Source of the DNA: Acanthochromis polyacanthus
Taxonomy: Eukaryota; Chordata; Actinopteri; Pomacentridae
Assembly (NCBI RefSeq): GCF_021347895.1
Contig: NC_067130.1
Coordinates: 26,495,817-26,559,816 of the forward strand
DNA length: 64,000 nt
Direction of reading: 5' to 3'
Made by a program: the position numbers and the translations under genes. The stretch's first letter is position 1, and each line of letters starts with the position of its first letter. This document shows, one piece after another, positions 1 to 13,552 of this stretch. Below the pieces are notes generated by a model. That model worked only from the letters and a program-made list of their open reading frames with translations. It was not told the DNA's origin and ran no database searches.

Positions 1-3000
1 TGCCATCTCAGAGATACACACAAGGTGTCCTTTGGTGTCACTGCCATGTTCAGCATCCAGGGTTTTTTTTGTTTTTTTTTGCAGCTGGAAAGACGTGGAG
101 GTTGGTGGGGTTATGATGGTGCAAGTTAGAAGAGTTTCATCCAGAAGAATTAGTTTTAGGTACACTGTTTACTGTAGTTTATGCTCACTGTCTGGTTTAC
201 TTCATGCACCAAAAATACTTGGTTACAAAGACTAAAAATCACTCTTTTATAGCATAAAACCCATGGTGCAAAGCAAACTTCTCATCACCAGAGTCTGTCA
301 TATTACCACCCAAATCTGACAAGTTAACAGGAACACCAGGCTACATGTAGAATATTATTTCAGCCAATTAAATCATCCCGGCACATCAGTGTGTGTTGAA
401 CAAACGATTATGGATTATATATGCAACACTCGTGTATTTTACTACTTTCAAACAAACATAGCGAGAAGATGAGAAGTTTAAGATGTTAATTACTTTTATG
501 GCTAAGAGCCATCTCTTCTCTGGACTCTCCATCTTCTCAATCACTGGCCTCAGGCAAAGTGCGCTTCTATAAAATCCCTTGTGTTCTCCGGATCAATATC
601 AAAATAATGACATCGACTGTATCAAACATCATTGGGTTTTACCACCCCTTTTTTCACCCACATTTGAATTTCCCCATAAGATAAATTGTTTTCAATCCAT
701 TACACATTATTATGAATCAGAGCAGATTAGCTAACAAGAATACACATATTTGCAGCGGCTAATCTGGTTTAAATATAATTTTCTACTTTGGATCACCACT
801 AAATTAATGGGAAAAATTGTATTTTAGCTATGAAATTTTCTAACGTGATGACAGAAATGATTGAAAACAAAGTCTTTTATGTACACTTCACACGTATGTT
901 AATGCTCTGTCTGATTGCAATGTGTAAACATTCGTCATTAAAACTAGGTGGTGGAGTAACTGAAGCAAGAACGATAAACAGATGCTTTTTTTGCTTTAAA
1001 AAGGAAACATCTGTGCCCTTGTTACCCTCTGCTTTATGTCATTTTTATGCCAGGGAAGTGCTGTAAGTGCTCCCACATCTGCTACAGTTTATATAAGATG
1101 CAGCTGCATCATCTGCTGCGGGAGAGCCCCCTCCATGGTTGAGTTAAGCCTCCTCATCATTGATTCATGCTCTTGGGGGAAACAAATTGGATGCCTTGCT
1201 GCTGTAAAAGGACCTTATGGATCTGTCCATGTTGAGAGGAGAGTCGGGTCGAATCCAGAGCTCGCAGCCGAGTCTTTGCAAGATCGAGCGTGTTCACTAA
1301 GAGGAAGGCAGTGTTCTTGTGGTGAGACACATGAACACGTGCACGGGTTAGTGCTCGTGGTTTGTGGGATTTTACCTCGAGGGATTTGGTTTAGTCTCAA
1401 TTTAATTGTCTCTAAACCAGCAGAGCAATAAAACAGAACACAAAGAGCCTTCAAAAACATGACACATTTTACTACCAAACTAACAAAACTGCAAGGAAGT
1501 CATTAAGAAAATGCCAAATGCTGATATGGAGCACAACCAAAATTGTAAGGCACAACTGCAACTTTAGAAATAATTGTTGGACCACCTGTTATTACTTTTT
1601 TTTCCAACTAAATCTTCCCAATCAGCCTTCAACACTGATAATTCTGTTTTAACTCTATCATTAAATAATTACAGCATCTTCCAAAAGACACGAGAGAAGT
1701 TTTGGAACAATCCAAAACATACATGTTTTTCTTTTAACGAATGATGTATTGAAACTGTATCTTTCAAATTTACCATTTCTCCAACATCATCACCAATATT
1801 ACTATAAAAATCAAAAGATATTCTAAACAAATTCATCAAACAACTATAAATAGAAGAACACAGAGAAAACAAACATCTTGGTACCTAATGAAGAGGGATA
1901 CAGTAATACAGCTGTTTCAAATGAGCTTGAAAACACGAGAACAGCTGCCCGTAACCACCTTAAGAAAACACAGTATGGCTCCAAAATCTGCAAAGAAAAT
2001 GGCAGTAATGATGGCCCAAAGCCGTGTAAGGAAAATTAACTGAAATATAATGGAATTTGTGGTCATTAAACGGGTTTCTGGTGTCCATTTCACCAAATCT
2101 GCTGTTCTTTAGAGCATGAAATAACTTGTAGCTTCATCAGATGTGTCTAAAATTACCAATTTGCAGTCATTTGTGAAACATGATGCTGCTACTGTCTATG
2201 ATCTTCTCACAAGATTCTTTTTTTTTAGCAATAGCTTAATTTCTAACTTTCCCCTCCTCTCTTGGGACTTGATAATAAATCTATCTTCCAAGCCATTTCA
2301 AGTGTTGCTATCAGCCCTGTCAATCTCAACTGGTGAAGAAACTGTGTCATCACATCACCAGGAGGACGGCAGCGAAACTCCAGATCACAAACATGAAAAA
2401 TGTTTCGTTACCAGCAAATAAACTTTAGAATATACCGACATCTTAGAGCCCGAAGACATCAAAAACATTTAGGGTGGAGAGTGAGTTAAATCAGCTGTAA
2501 GAAATAAAATAAAAAAATGAAGAAAATGTCAGATCAGAATTTGGAAAGTTGGAATGGAAAATAAGCGTGTATGTGCTGCTCTTCTCTGCGTCCTTGCATG
2601 AAATATGCAAAAATGTGTGTTTGTTCAAAACCGTGAAGGAACTTTGCCAAAATGTATTTATCAATCTGCCCTTGAATAATTTCTGTTCTCATTCTTTAAC
2701 CTCCATTTCAATTTTTACTTTTTCCAAGGTCTCCAGAGTTCTAAGCTTCATACCAAAGCTTTCGGAACAAGCCAAAGTGGAATATGTCAAAGGTACCGCC
2801 TTTCATTTGGAACCAAATTTGGACTGACAGGGAGGAAAGCGACAGCGGAGGTTGCAGAGGTTATCCAGAGGGTTCGGATTCCTGCGGAGCTTCTAGCTGG
2901 TGATGCGTAGCTGCAGTGGCAGTGCAGGTGAGAGCGTCTGGGTGCCCTGTGAAGTGTGACGCACCTTACTCCCAGGGCGATGCAGGGGAAAGATAGTGGA

Positions 3001-4354
3001 GGGTAGGAGGAGGGGATGGAGGAGCACCGGCTTCAAGCTTGTCACGGGCTGCTGCACTACTGCGCTCAGTCAGCATCAGGGTCTCCTCATGTATGGACCA
3101 GTTGTGGAGTTCAAGCCTTTCTACTGTATTCAGTATTGTTCACAAATCTGTGCAGACAAGCAGCAGCTGAAGCTAAAAAGAAAATGTATATGTTTGAATC
3201 CAAAATAGAGCACAGAAATTCTCGATTCATCTGTGTTGAACTTCATTGCATCATACGTTGCAGCATCCTTCTTGTGGTTGGCGAAAAAGCAGCTCCTCCT
3301 ACCGAACAGTCTCCTGGATTCTTGTGACAGTGAGCCGAGGTCCCCAGCGACTTCCTGTCCACTGATGTGTTTGCAGTGAGTATCATGAGTAACGGCGCTC
3401 AATTTCCATGTTTTGACATAAGAGGGGACATTTGATAAATAGTTGGAGGACCCGAGCACATAAATGAGGCATAAATAATGCATAAATTAAGTGCCATTTT
3501 ATGGAGAGATGTCAGTGCATTTCTCCAATAACGGGAAGATTAATGACCTGACTGTGGAGGTGGAGGGGGGGGGGGGGGGATTACTGCATAGGAGAGCGGC
3601 GGAAAGATCAAGGGATGAGTCCTCACTCTGACTGTTTTCAATCAATATACCCGTGTATTTACAGAGCCTGGATGGATGATGCAAGCAAAGCAAAGCTCAG
3701 CTGAAGTTTCTGGGAGGAAGAAAAAGCAGTCATTTAGAATGACGACTTACTCAGGAGGAAAAGTTCCTTTCCTCTGCAGAAGCACAAGATACTTTTTTGA
3801 GGGTTTTGGGCCTGACAAACCTGCGCAGTTTTCTAGAACCGACATGTTGCCTCTCAAAGCTCCGTTTCTGTCAAATTTTGCACCTTAGCACAAGACGAAA
3901 TTCTGCCGCCACCGACGTTCACATACGCTACACATTGCCAGTAGAGGAAGTGAAAAGTTTGCAGCACCTAAAAGCGAGTTCTGGTACTTTTTAACCTGCC
4001 ATGTTTCCCATTAATGTAAGTGCGCTGCACAAAACAGCTTGAGAACAACGTTTAGTTGGCCAAAGCTTTCCAAAAGATCCATTTAAATCACCTCAAAATC
4101 AAAGAGAAGAAAAGAGCAGCCAGACCAAATGCTCAGCTCTCCGCATGGTCGATAAAAGTTAGTTCAGTTTGAAAACGTCCATTCTTGTTGGCTGCTTGGT
4201 GCATTCACTCTCAGTTGGATTAAAAAACAAAGGTTTACAATGACTCATGTCAGATTTTGCTGTCTTTGGAGAGCTGTAGGGGACTCGTCCTAATTGCCCC
4301 TTTACTAAATTCAGTTGTGCTGAATTTCAACAGCGAAAGAGAAGAGACATAGAT
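1..4354. other. Unassigned non-coding stretch
   Basis: No gene, transposon end or recognisable repeat found on either strand. Open frames are short and have no domain-like character. The only marked local feature is a run of 15 G at 3565-3579. A pyrimidine-rich acceptor-like site near 2729 and a donor-like site near 2929 (CAG then GTGAGA) exist, but no convincing exon lies between them. Confidence 0.55.
3565..3579. repeat. Poly-G homopolymer run (15 G)
   Basis: An uninterrupted G tract inside purine-rich sequence. It is visible directly and is a mutable simple repeat; the exact length may be affected by sequencing error. Confidence 0.9.
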
Positions 4355-4580
4355 TAGAATTAAACTCAGAAATACTTTATTAATCCTTGAGGGGAAATTG
4401 CTTACATCACAGCTGTTCCCATTCGAAGTCTTACAAATTTAAACAGCACTAAAAATATATAAACATAAGTAGAAGAATATGTACTAAAAATATATACATA
4501 TGAAAAAAAGTAAGAAATGTAAAATGTGCAGTGTTCTGAAAAAAAACTAAAATGGAAGTACACAGTATATGGAGTTAAAA
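4355..4580 (-). mobile_element. LINE 3'-end fragment (minus strand)
   Basis: The block reading ACTTTATTAATCC followed by GAGGGGAAATTG (4373-4400) is the reverse complement of a common teleost non-LTR retrotransposon tail, in which a CAATTTCCCC box is followed by an AATAAAG-type end. The AT-rich sequence that follows fits a LINE 3' UTR. There is no coding sequence, so only a 5'-truncated tail is present. A related plus-strand tail lies at 40530-40600. The LINE clade cannot be assigned from the tail alone. Confidence 0.5.
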
Positions 4581-5030
4581 TTGTGTTTTCACATTATTGA
4601 GTGCTGAATTAGGCAACAGTTTCAGCATGATACTGAGGAAAGCAGCCACTTTAATCAATATTATAGCAGGTTAAACTATACCAGGACTCTCATTTAAGTC
4701 CATTATGGTAAGACGAACAAAAAAGCACGCAAACTTTTCCTGTTAACATTGATTTTATCATGTAATTATGAACACAAGGTGAGAAAAATCTGTAACACAG
4801 ACTTCTGCCTTGCTTTGAAATGAGAAACATGAGAGGAAACTTTAGGGTACAGTGATTGATTCATGCAGTCAGAGAGCTCTAAATCCTCATTTCAGTTACT
4901 GCCACAATGTCAACAAGGTCAGCTTGACAAAAATACTACTGGTAAGAGCCAGCTGTATAGAGCCACTGCCATAGCTGAGTACATGTACCTCAATGCCACC
5001 ACAGGGCCAACTACCTCCTTGACTCACCAA

Positions 5031-5237
5031 AAGAAGACAAAGCCTTTATTTGTCACAAATACATTTTTACAGCATTGTGAAGTGTTATTTTCACACAGAG
5101 CCCATGGTACAGCACCCCTGGAACAGGAAGGTTTAAGAGCCTTGCTCAAGGGCCCAACAATGGCAACACTGGCGTTTGATCCTGTAACCTTCTGACCAGT
5201 AACCCAGAAAGTTAACCATTGTGCCACCATTGCCCCT
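5031..5237 (-). mobile_element. tRNA-derived SINE (family B), minus strand
   Basis: Read on the minus strand, the element begins near 5237 with a tRNA-like head. The A box GGTGGCACAATGGTTAA (complement of 5212-5228) precedes the B box region GGTTACAGGATCAAACGCC (complement of 5171-5189). A body follows that contains the complement of GCTCAAGGGCCCAACA, and then a tail with TGTGACAAATAAAGGCTT near 5040. Spacing of the two boxes fits an RNA polymerase III promoter. The layout matches an abundant teleost SINE with a characteristic CTTGAGCAAGGCC body. Open frames over it on both strands are by-products. A more diverged relative appears at 36785-36970. Confidence 0.75.
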
Positions 5238-7917
5238 AAGAGATGTGGATGTACTGTAGTCTTAGATCTAAACACACAGTGGCAGCTCAGCCCTATTAGT
5301 GACTATAACCACCTGTAATAATGCAACAACAAAACCTCAACTGCACCCAAATAACAGTCCATAGAGACTACTGTTATGCTACTGAGCAGTTAAATGCTGC
5401 AAACTAACCCCTCATTTATCCCTATGTTTAATACTACATGCATTAGAATGACGGCTGAATCTCTGCACTCATAATTGGCACAAAGTAATGCTGGATTGGG
5501 GCCTTAACAAGTCTCATTTGACCTGGTGGCTAAAGTGTTGATAATGCAAAGAGCAATTTAGGAAAGTGCCAGACACTTTCTTTAAAATTATAAAGTTATT
5601 TTGGACCCAGTCATGTCATGTGTTAATTGTGGTCACTGCACCAAAATTACTGTGCTATTCCTGTTTCCTAATACCATGATAAGCCCATGATCTACCGCTA
5701 CAGAGACATTACCTTCCCGACTGCGGTTGCCCTGCGTGTCAGTCTCACCTACCTGTAGTTAAGTATCATTTCTTGTCTGACATGGAGACTGGAGATGCAT
5801 GTCCGCGCGACTCCGAAGGTGGTGAGACTGTCATTCATGCTAATGCCAGCAGACAGCTGTGTTTGTGTCTCTTAGCCATTTCCTGTGTGCTGGGGCATTC
5901 ACACATCGGCAGCTGTCCGGTTCAGTTTCTGTCCCTGGAGCTCAGAGAGGACCTGACACTGTGCCTCCCTGACACAGAAACCTCCTGCAGCCCCCATCGG
6001 CCGCTCTCTGGCCCGAAAAACCAAAGAAATAAAGAGATTTCACCAGCAGAAGGTCATGAAGGATACCCCCATCATCACTCAGAGCTGATCTAATGTTCAC
6101 TGTGGCATAACTGATGACTGATGTAATTGACATTGCATAACTAATCATACATATTCCACAGGGGCTGATGATAGTTTCCCAGTAAGATGAGCTAAAGACT
6201 TTAGAAAGTCTGAACAGTGGAAAAGGTGACCTGCAGCTCATCTAATCTAAATAGGGCAAATGACACTTAAAATTCATGGGGACAATCTCCGCAGTCTTGT
6301 TCATTTGGAGTTCTCTCTAATTCGCCAAGGAGAGAGGGGATGATGGCAAATTGAAAATAATTGTGGTGATTATGGCAACATCTGTAATGTTTGATAAATG
6401 TAGGTCAAGGGCAAATATCATTGCAGGAGAGAAACTATTTTCGGCACCTTCATCTTTCCACATTAACTTAAAGTTTTCCACTCATTAGGGTGTCTGAGGA
6501 TATTTCAAACTGACTTAACTGTGTAATCAATAAACTGACCAGGTTTCATTCACATTATGATGACTTATCTCACTGATATCTGGATATTTGCAGGTTATTT
6601 TTTTTCTGTGCTGCTGTCTTGCAGGAGGAGTTAAAAGCAAGATTTTAGAGTCCTCGAGTCTTTTTTTAAATCAATTTTTCTGTTGTTATCTTGTAAATGT
6701 TTCCTTTTTCTCTCTTTAACTAATCGATATTCAGCTTACTAGGTGACCTGGCAACTAGCTGGGTGACTCCTTTCATGTTTTTCTACAAGGCACTGTATTC
6801 TTACTGTATAAATGCTAAAAACTGAAGAAGGAAAGAAAGAAAAACAATCCGTGCAGAAGTAAGAATGGTCGTTTAGATTCTGTTTACATGGGCTTCTCAC
6901 GAGTATCCACATGCATGTGTGTGAGTATATTAGTCATATGTTATCAATGACATGAAATGAGAAACAATGTTATACATTATTGAAGTGTCACCTCCCACTT
7001 TGGATTCATCATCCAGTAGATTTGAAACCAATTATCCATCAGTTTGGGCTGACTATATCTGCTTGCCTCATGTCTTTGTCTGCTTTGACTGTGATGAAGA
7101 CACAGTAGTGATGAAACTGTTTGCACAATTAAAGCCAGTGAATTAATCAGCTCTCCAGTCCCCTCATGTCCTCTGAAAGTTTGCTGTCCTCGAGCTGAGA
7201 AGATTTAGCTGAAAGAGAGCCCAGCCGTTGTAGATGTGAGTCTGAATTTGTGCATTTTCTCATTAATTTCAACCATATACACATTAATGAAGTGAATATT
7301 AGACTGTTTTACAGCTTCAGTTCATTGTTGTGTCAGTGGAGCAACCAAACCAGAACCAAGAAACTCTTCCACCCTATAATAATAGTTTTATGTAGAATAT
7401 ACGAAAGAGAAACAAAAGAAAAACTAATATTATCCATTCTGAGTGGCATTCACTTTTATAAGTGTAACACTCATTTGGATTATTTACACTGGTTAATTAG
7501 ATGGAGGCCGTGTTTATCTTCATTAATCACACATTATATGTGCCACCTGTCAAGCATGCTAAATGTCCCAAATCGCACACACACTCTTGCAACAAAAAAG
7601 AAAACCCAGTCCAGGTAACTTGTTCACTGTGAATCTTCCAGTGGCAACCCGAGGGGCGTGCAGCCTGTCTACCTTTTTAAAAACTTTATGGAGCAGCAGG
7701 ACGAGAACAGCGCCGAGCGGATTGGTAGTATTTTATTATGGATGACCACCTACAGAGAATAGGCACCTGGAACAGAGAGTGGAGGACTTTGTTGTGTTCA
7801 AGACCTAGAATGCTCTTCAGACGGGTGAGAACAACAGCAAGCTCACTGAAAGATGTAATTATCCTTAGAGGAGAATGTGCAGAACCACTATGATGTAGCA
7901 CTATATCAAAGTAGCAT
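5238..7917. other. Unassigned non-coding stretch
   Basis: No gene or recognised mobile element. Contains short AT-rich and pyrimidine tracts. A 106-codon frame at 5773-6093 has no recognisable domain and stop-rich surroundings, so I treat it as chance. Confidence 0.55.
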
Positions 7918-7935
7918 TTTGTGTGTATGTGTGTG

Positions 7936-7967
<32 letters not shown>

Positions 7968-7973
7968 TGTGTG
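7918..7973. repeat. Compound microsatellite (GT)n then (GCGT)n
   Basis: Alternating purine-pyrimidine repeat that starts as GT dinucleotides, becomes eight or so GCGT tetramers, and returns to GT. It is the source of Cys/Val- and His/Thr-repeat frames here, which are not genes. The same GT-to-GCGT transition recurs at 35761-35895. Confidence 0.95.
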
Positions 7974-10900
7974 ATGAACAAACATTATGCAGGCACTTTT
8001 TAACATGTGCGTTTGTGGGTTGTAGTTGTGGGGTTTATTATTGTATATGCATCTGTGCTGTCTGCCCTTGTACTGCTTTATTCTTCTTAAGGTTAGACAA
8101 AGGTTAACCTTAAAGAGGCAGATTTTTTTTTTAATTTATGCAGACTAATATTGCTTATTGCAGCCACCCACAAACTCTATCTACCTAGCAATGGTATTTG
8201 CGAGCGTTACATGAGCTTCTAGAAATGACTAAGAAAGATAACCAAAGGTGTGAATGAAAAATTACTCTTTCCCCTTTCTAAGATCAAAATGGCCTTTACA
8301 CAGACAGACGCTGTAGGATATTAGATGTCTATTCTGACATGACTAAGCAGACTAGATGTCTCCATATTGGTCTGCAATCTAAAGCTGACATTCTCCCAAC
8401 TACAATATACCCGGAGATCAGAGAGAATTCTCAGAACTGATGCTGGCGTTGCTTGCATGTACTGCTGCTCTATCAGTGTCACGTCTCCTGATATCAGTAA
8501 ACTTTACTCTCGAACTAAGTCATCTGAGTCTCCAGTGTGTCTCCCTGGGTCTGCCTCCTCATACTCTCTCGACCTTGCTGAACTTCTACAACAAAGGCTT
8601 TTAAAATAAGAGAGAAAAATAGTTAAACACAACAGTAAATGACTAATATAGAGTGAAATCCACATTCTTGATCCATCCATAGTTAACAAGATCTTTCCTC
8701 CGCGTAGATACTGCCACTTCCAACTGCTCACTCAATGACATATTCCCCCTCTGAAAACCACTTTCAAACTTAATTTGAGACCACTCATGGCTCTCTGGTC
8801 CAAGTGTTGAGGTGGAGAGAGGTCACTGAAGAACTTAATTCGAAAAGCAAAGACCACTCATTTCCATTAAACTAATGAACAGCTGTTTTTTTTTTTTACA
8901 TTGCCAGACCTGTGGTGGAAAAATATGGCACACTGATCTGTGATGTCATTCTGTGCCTCTCGAAAGCTTCAACGTCTTTAACAACAGGGCTACTCGGAGC
9001 TTTTAAACAATTGCAGGGCCACTGTTTCCCTGCTTGTAGCTTAAAAAAGGAACATCTAGATGTGCGTGTTTTGTTTTTCTTCTTTACTCCTGGGACGATG
9101 CGAGCTGTGCAGACGATAGGCAGCGAGTGCAAAGAGGCTCAGCCATCTTTTTTAATGAAAGCTACTCTAATGAGCCGGCATTGAGTGGCTTCTTTGATGA
9201 CTTCAGAATCTTTGATACAGCATAGTAATGGCCCAAAGGTTCTTTCAGGAGCTTTTTCCGAAAGGCCTCGTGCTGAATATGAGATCTTATCGTGCCGCCG
9301 AGACCCGCCGTATCCCTTTGAGAGCGTTGCTACTTGTGGAGCATTTCTCTAAAGCAGCCCATATATTTAAAGCTAAAATGTAAATAACATCCAGATATTG
9401 CTTTGCCCTAATCTCTCCCCTCTAATGTTGAGGCTTTTACAGATCATTTGTGAACTTGATGTTTGCAGCGTTTTACGCCATTTAAAGTGTAAATTGAAGC
9501 AGCTGTTTCAATACCCCGAGCGATGAAGAGCTCATTTTCACTGCTGCGAGTGTCATCACACTACTGAGCATGTCACTCGGAAAGAATTGAGCAAGTGGCT
9601 GAAATGACACTGTATTGTTGTGCTCAATTGTGGGGTGGCAAATGGTCACATCAGACCATATTCAACTGAGTTTGCGGAATAGTATAGAGATTTCTGAGAG
9701 ATTCTCTGATAATTCATTGCATTTTTTCTGTACAGTATAAGGGTCCAAAATAAGTACTGAAACAATTATATAATCAAAAGATTAAACATCAAATTCCCTC
9801 AGCTCTTTTCTAAACGCTGTCCCTTGCAGTTTGCTTTACATACATGAAAAATGCATGAATGCAAATTGCAAGGTCGGGAAGAAGTCCAGCAAAGAAATCT
9901 GGGTTTACGTATGTAATTACAAACTGTGATAGTATTTATCAGGCTCAAGAGGAAATGCTTCCAATTACCGTTACACAGATTGGAAAGTGCAGCAACAAAT
10001 CATGAGCTCAGGTTACAGGAAGGGGCTTGCCTGGCAGCAAAAACAAACTAAATTTGTACCGTTGGCTGAGATAAAGCTGGGTGGTATTTTTCTGTTTGCT
10101 GTAAGAAATTATGAGATATTTGAAATGTGCACAGGCCTGTTTAGGGAGTCATTCCGGGATCATATCCCATGGCTTTATTCAAACTATAGATACAGTCCCT
10201 GCCTTTGGGGAGTGATGACAACTGCATTAGCAAGCTGTAGTATCCATATGCTATGTTCCTAGTCAAGCAAATTGAAACAGTATACGGATGACATGAAGTC
10301 CAAGACATCTCTAATATTTTTATTTCGTCAGTATGAAATTAATCCGTAATGTGAGATGAAGGATTGCACATCCAGCCGCTTTATCACTCCCGTTCCCTGA
10401 TCTGCATTGTCAGTTTGGGCAGGTTTTTCGACTGCACAGTCATTTTTATCCTGGATCTGGGATTCTTCCTGGTCTTAATGAAGATTTCCCTGCCTCTTTA
10501 AATCCTCCTTCCAGGGGTTCATTCTCCCCTCTGTCTCATAATTAAGTCAGTATATGAGCCGTAAAGGCTGAACTCTCCTGAAATAAACCCTGAGAATTCG
10601 TCACCATCTGCTCCTCTCGTCTTGTCTCCACTGCCGCCTCCCAACATCACAGCAGCTATCGTTTGGAAATATACTACTGGAATGATTAGTGGTCCAACAC
10701 TCACCGGCAAACACATTCACGAGCAGGAAGCCAGGCATGTGTTGTGATTTACGACACTGCAATTAATAGGTTGTACTTTACGGTTTTACTGATAAATTCC
10801 TGAATATTTTGGATGATGTTACTGGCCGCCCTTGATTTTTTTATGAAGATACTGTTTAATATAGTTTATATTGAATACAACCAATTAAAACTCGGTGGAA

Positions 10901-11379
10901 TAAAATGTGAAAAATAATAAATAAATGTAGAAATAGAGAGAGGATACACAACATGCTGCGAAATGTGCCTGAGGGTCTAGCTATTAGCATCAAGTCTTTA
11001 ATAAAAAAACAATATTAATCAACTTTTTTGTTCAAATTTTCACTCAAGAGCTTGTATTTTATGAGAGATTTTATGTCTGGCAGCTGTTTTAAGACAAACG
11101 TATTAATACTTCTCAAATAGATGTGATGTTGGAATGAGCTGGAGAGTAAATCAAAATATTAGTTTTGCAAATATTTAATCTGAAAGCAACACTGTCTCAC
11201 AAAATTCTGTTTCAATATCACAAAATTGGCATATATTTTGACAAGAGATAGCATTTTGATGTCACTGTAAACACTTCTAGTCTGGAGGAACAACAAACTA
11301 GAAGTTTAGAGATTGGAGGGCACAAGGAGGCATACATATGCAACAGGACTTTGCGCCAGAATAATGTGGTTCAGATCTA
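7974..11379. other. Unassigned non-coding stretch
   Basis: No gene or identified transposon. The part from about 9180 to 9600 has balanced composition and no repeat character, and could hold conserved non-coding DNA, but conservation cannot be judged from one sequence. Confidence 0.5.
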
Positions 11380-11455
11380 AAAATGTTACTTCCTGTTTGG
11401 TTAGGTTTAGACACCAAGACTACTTGTTCTGATTTTGGGATAAAATTGACCCTTT
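11380..11455 (+). repeat. Fragment of an interspersed repeat with a GGTTAGGTTTAG core
   Basis: The phrase TTGGTTAGGTTTAGACACCA followed by ACTACTT matches a common teleost interspersed repeat whose core reads GGTTAGGTTTAGGCACCAAAA. A second related fragment lies at 46945-47022. No ends or coding sequence are visible, so the class is unknown. Identification rests on a short match. Confidence 0.35.
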
Positions 11456-12640
11456 TATAATGTTAACTTATGTTATATGCAGGAAGCTTGGAGAGGTTTA
11501 GGCTCTAAACTGCTTCATTAGTGTAGTATAATTGGGGTTTTAGTCAAAATATCTCCTTTCACAACATGTTTAAAGCTTCTCCATTCTCTTTGTAATGAGG
11601 TTGGAAGACTCCTGTCCCATTTAATATGTGATTGGTGAGCTGAAAAATAGTGACAGTTCAATATACTAAACCAATTACCAAAATATGGAATAAACATATT
11701 GAAAAAAAATTACATGCCATAAAGAAACATAAAATGACAGAAAATATGCTTCTGTCAATATGTAGTACTATTTTCTTTAGTATGAGAATGTAATTTAAAA
11801 AAAAAAAAAACAACAATTGGCTCAGTCTGTCTAATTTACTGTAATGCATTCAAATGCCCAACAAAGTTCTGTTTTAGTTTTTGCTCCTCATCCAGCTCAC
11901 TTCAGTCTTTCTGTTTATTTTTCCTCTTTTTGTCTCTGTTGTTAAAATGATCCAGAAACTGAAAGCAAGGTAAAAATGAACAGGCTGTCTCCAGCATAAT
12001 TGGAAGCTTTCATTGATTAATGATTTTGTGTCAGAATTAGCAGCTCCCGCTGAGAGGGAGGATTCTGTATAATCAGCTGATTTGCTCTCATTCTCATCCT
12101 TTATGAGCGTCAAGCTTGTCAGATTGACGCAAACTCGCATCATTTAATGAGAGGCAATCATTCCGGCAGTGGTCTTCTCATCAGAAATAAAATGCCCCCA
12201 CGTGTTACATAAAACCGAATCTCCTCCGTTGCAAGATGGATGTGGAGGGTTTGCATGTTGCTCCAAAATTCATTTAGATCTCCCAGAGAAATAGTCGCAT
12301 GCTAATGTACGTTTTCAATCACTGCAAACTTGGGTGTTATTGTGCCAAAAATAAGTGTCACGGAGGAATGGGCCAACCACCAATTTTCATAATGTCAGTT
12401 TAAATGTTTAGATTCTTATCCATCTTGCAAAAACCATCAGGGAGTCCTGTGATCAGTCTCAAATTCATTCTGCAGTGTGATGATGACCCCAAACAGCCAG
12501 CTGATATCTACAGCATCACTATTTCCTGCATTGTAGAGCCATACTGAGGGCATGAAGGACTAGGAAATAACACATAAACAAATCCAATGCTTTCATATTT
12601 AGATTCTTCCATGTTTTGCTTCGTTAACACCTTTGCACAC
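11456..12640. other. Unassigned AT-rich stretch
   Basis: No gene or recognised element seen. Homopolymer A and T runs occur near 11700-11810. Confidence 0.5.
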
Positions 12641-13353
12641 TGTTGGTATGGTGATGATCCCTGCTCCAGCCCCTGTCCTTTCTCCTTCTCTTCTTCTTTC
12701 TCCCTCCTATCCTATATCATCTTGTCTCTCTCCTTGTCTTGTCCCTCTGGCTCCCTCTGTTTGGACCTGTTGGTCTTTGCGTCTGTCTGCCTGTCTTTCT
12801 TGGTCTCTCCCACTCACTGTCCTCCATCACCTGTCGGCGTTCTGCTGATTGCTGATTCTGTTTTCCCCACCAAGCCCTGCTTTAGTCCCCCATAGACTCT
12901 GATCCCCACAGATTCTCCCTTTTGGATTCTTTCAAAACCCCACATTTGGACTCTGTTTTCTTTCTCCCTGGATTCTTCACTTGGATTCTGTTTGCTCCTG
13001 GATTTCCACCAGCCCTGTTTCTGCCTCCAGCCTTTGGTACCTGTCTTGCCTCCTGTCTGTTCATGGATTTCCCTAGCCTGTTTACCCCTCTGTTTTCAGT
13101 TCCCCCATCTTGTGAGTACCCCTCATTAGCTTAGTTTTGTTAATTCAGCTTAGTTTTGAAGACTTCCATTTTTGTACTGATAGTGTTTATTTGTAGAGTT
13201 TTGAGTAGTTTGGTTTGGCTCTGTCTCAATTCCATTCTCCATTTACTGTATGTATTGGTTTATTTATCTTGTTAAATAAAACCCTTTCCTGTATTCACCT
13301 GTCTGTCAGTTTCTCTATGTCTGCGTCTGGGTTCTCCAGCTCCCCCTGTAACA
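12641..13353 (+). mobile_element. LTR-like segment (probable solo LTR of a fish retrotransposon)
   Basis: A long pyrimidine-rich segment on the plus strand carries an AATAAA polyadenylation signal at 13275-13280. It is followed by a terminal block (CACCTGTCTGTCAGTTTC, then GTCTGCGTCTGGGTTCTCC) that closes with TGTAACA at 13347-13353. This ending resembles the R-U5 end of teleost Ty3/gypsy-type LTRs. The inferred start is TGTTGG at 12641, giving TG...CA ends; this start is a guess. No internal retrotransposon region follows. The sequence runs straight into a Tc1-like fragment at 13354. A segment at about 24985-25528 ends the same way. It could instead be another pyrimidine-rich promoter-like repeat. 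Confidence 0.45.
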
Positions 13354-13550
13354 GGCATTCTCTCAACTGGACTCATGAAGTGGTCACCTGGGAGATTTTT
13401 AGTCTCTAAGGTGTTCCTACCAATGCTGAACATTGTGGTTCAGCTTCTCCCAAACTGTTTCTTGGGTTTAGGTCAAGGAATGATTTAGGCCAGGTTATCT
13501 GATGCAGCACTCCATTTCTGTCATCCTTGGTCAAATGGTCCTTAAATCGC
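13354..13550 (-). mobile_element. Tc1-like transposon remnant, part 1
   Basis: The sequence from GGCATTCTCTCAACT onward, then TTGGGTTTAGGTCAAGGA, GCAGCACTCCAT and CCTTGGTCAAATGGTCCTT, follows the antisense of a common fish Tc1-like transposase gene. Transposase would read on the minus strand, and this is its C-terminal side. The piece ends near 13550, where SINE sequence starts, and the same transposon resumes near 14136. No intact reading frame remains. The left end abuts the LTR-like segment with no spacer, so one of the two was broken by the other. Confidence 0.65.
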
Positions 13551-13552
13551 TT

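Noticed and set aside
1090..1100. TATA-box promoter (TTTATATAAG)
   Set aside because: An isolated TATA-like word without initiator, CpG island or downstream gene.
2729..2929. Exon between a pyrimidine-tract acceptor and a CAG/GTGAGA donor
   Set aside because: Internal alternative splice-like sites and stops in all frames make the pairing arbitrary.
9180..9600. Conserved non-coding enhancer
   Set aside because: Composition is suggestive, as also near 20215-20320, 27070-27300, 52560-53120 and 63300-63520, but conservation cannot be seen in one sequence, so no feature is called.
12587..13134. Ser/Leu/Pro-rich plus-strand frames suggestive of a secreted protein
   Set aside because: They arise from a pyrimidine-rich LTR-like segment; composition, not selection, explains the residues. 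The same holds for 25192-25455.
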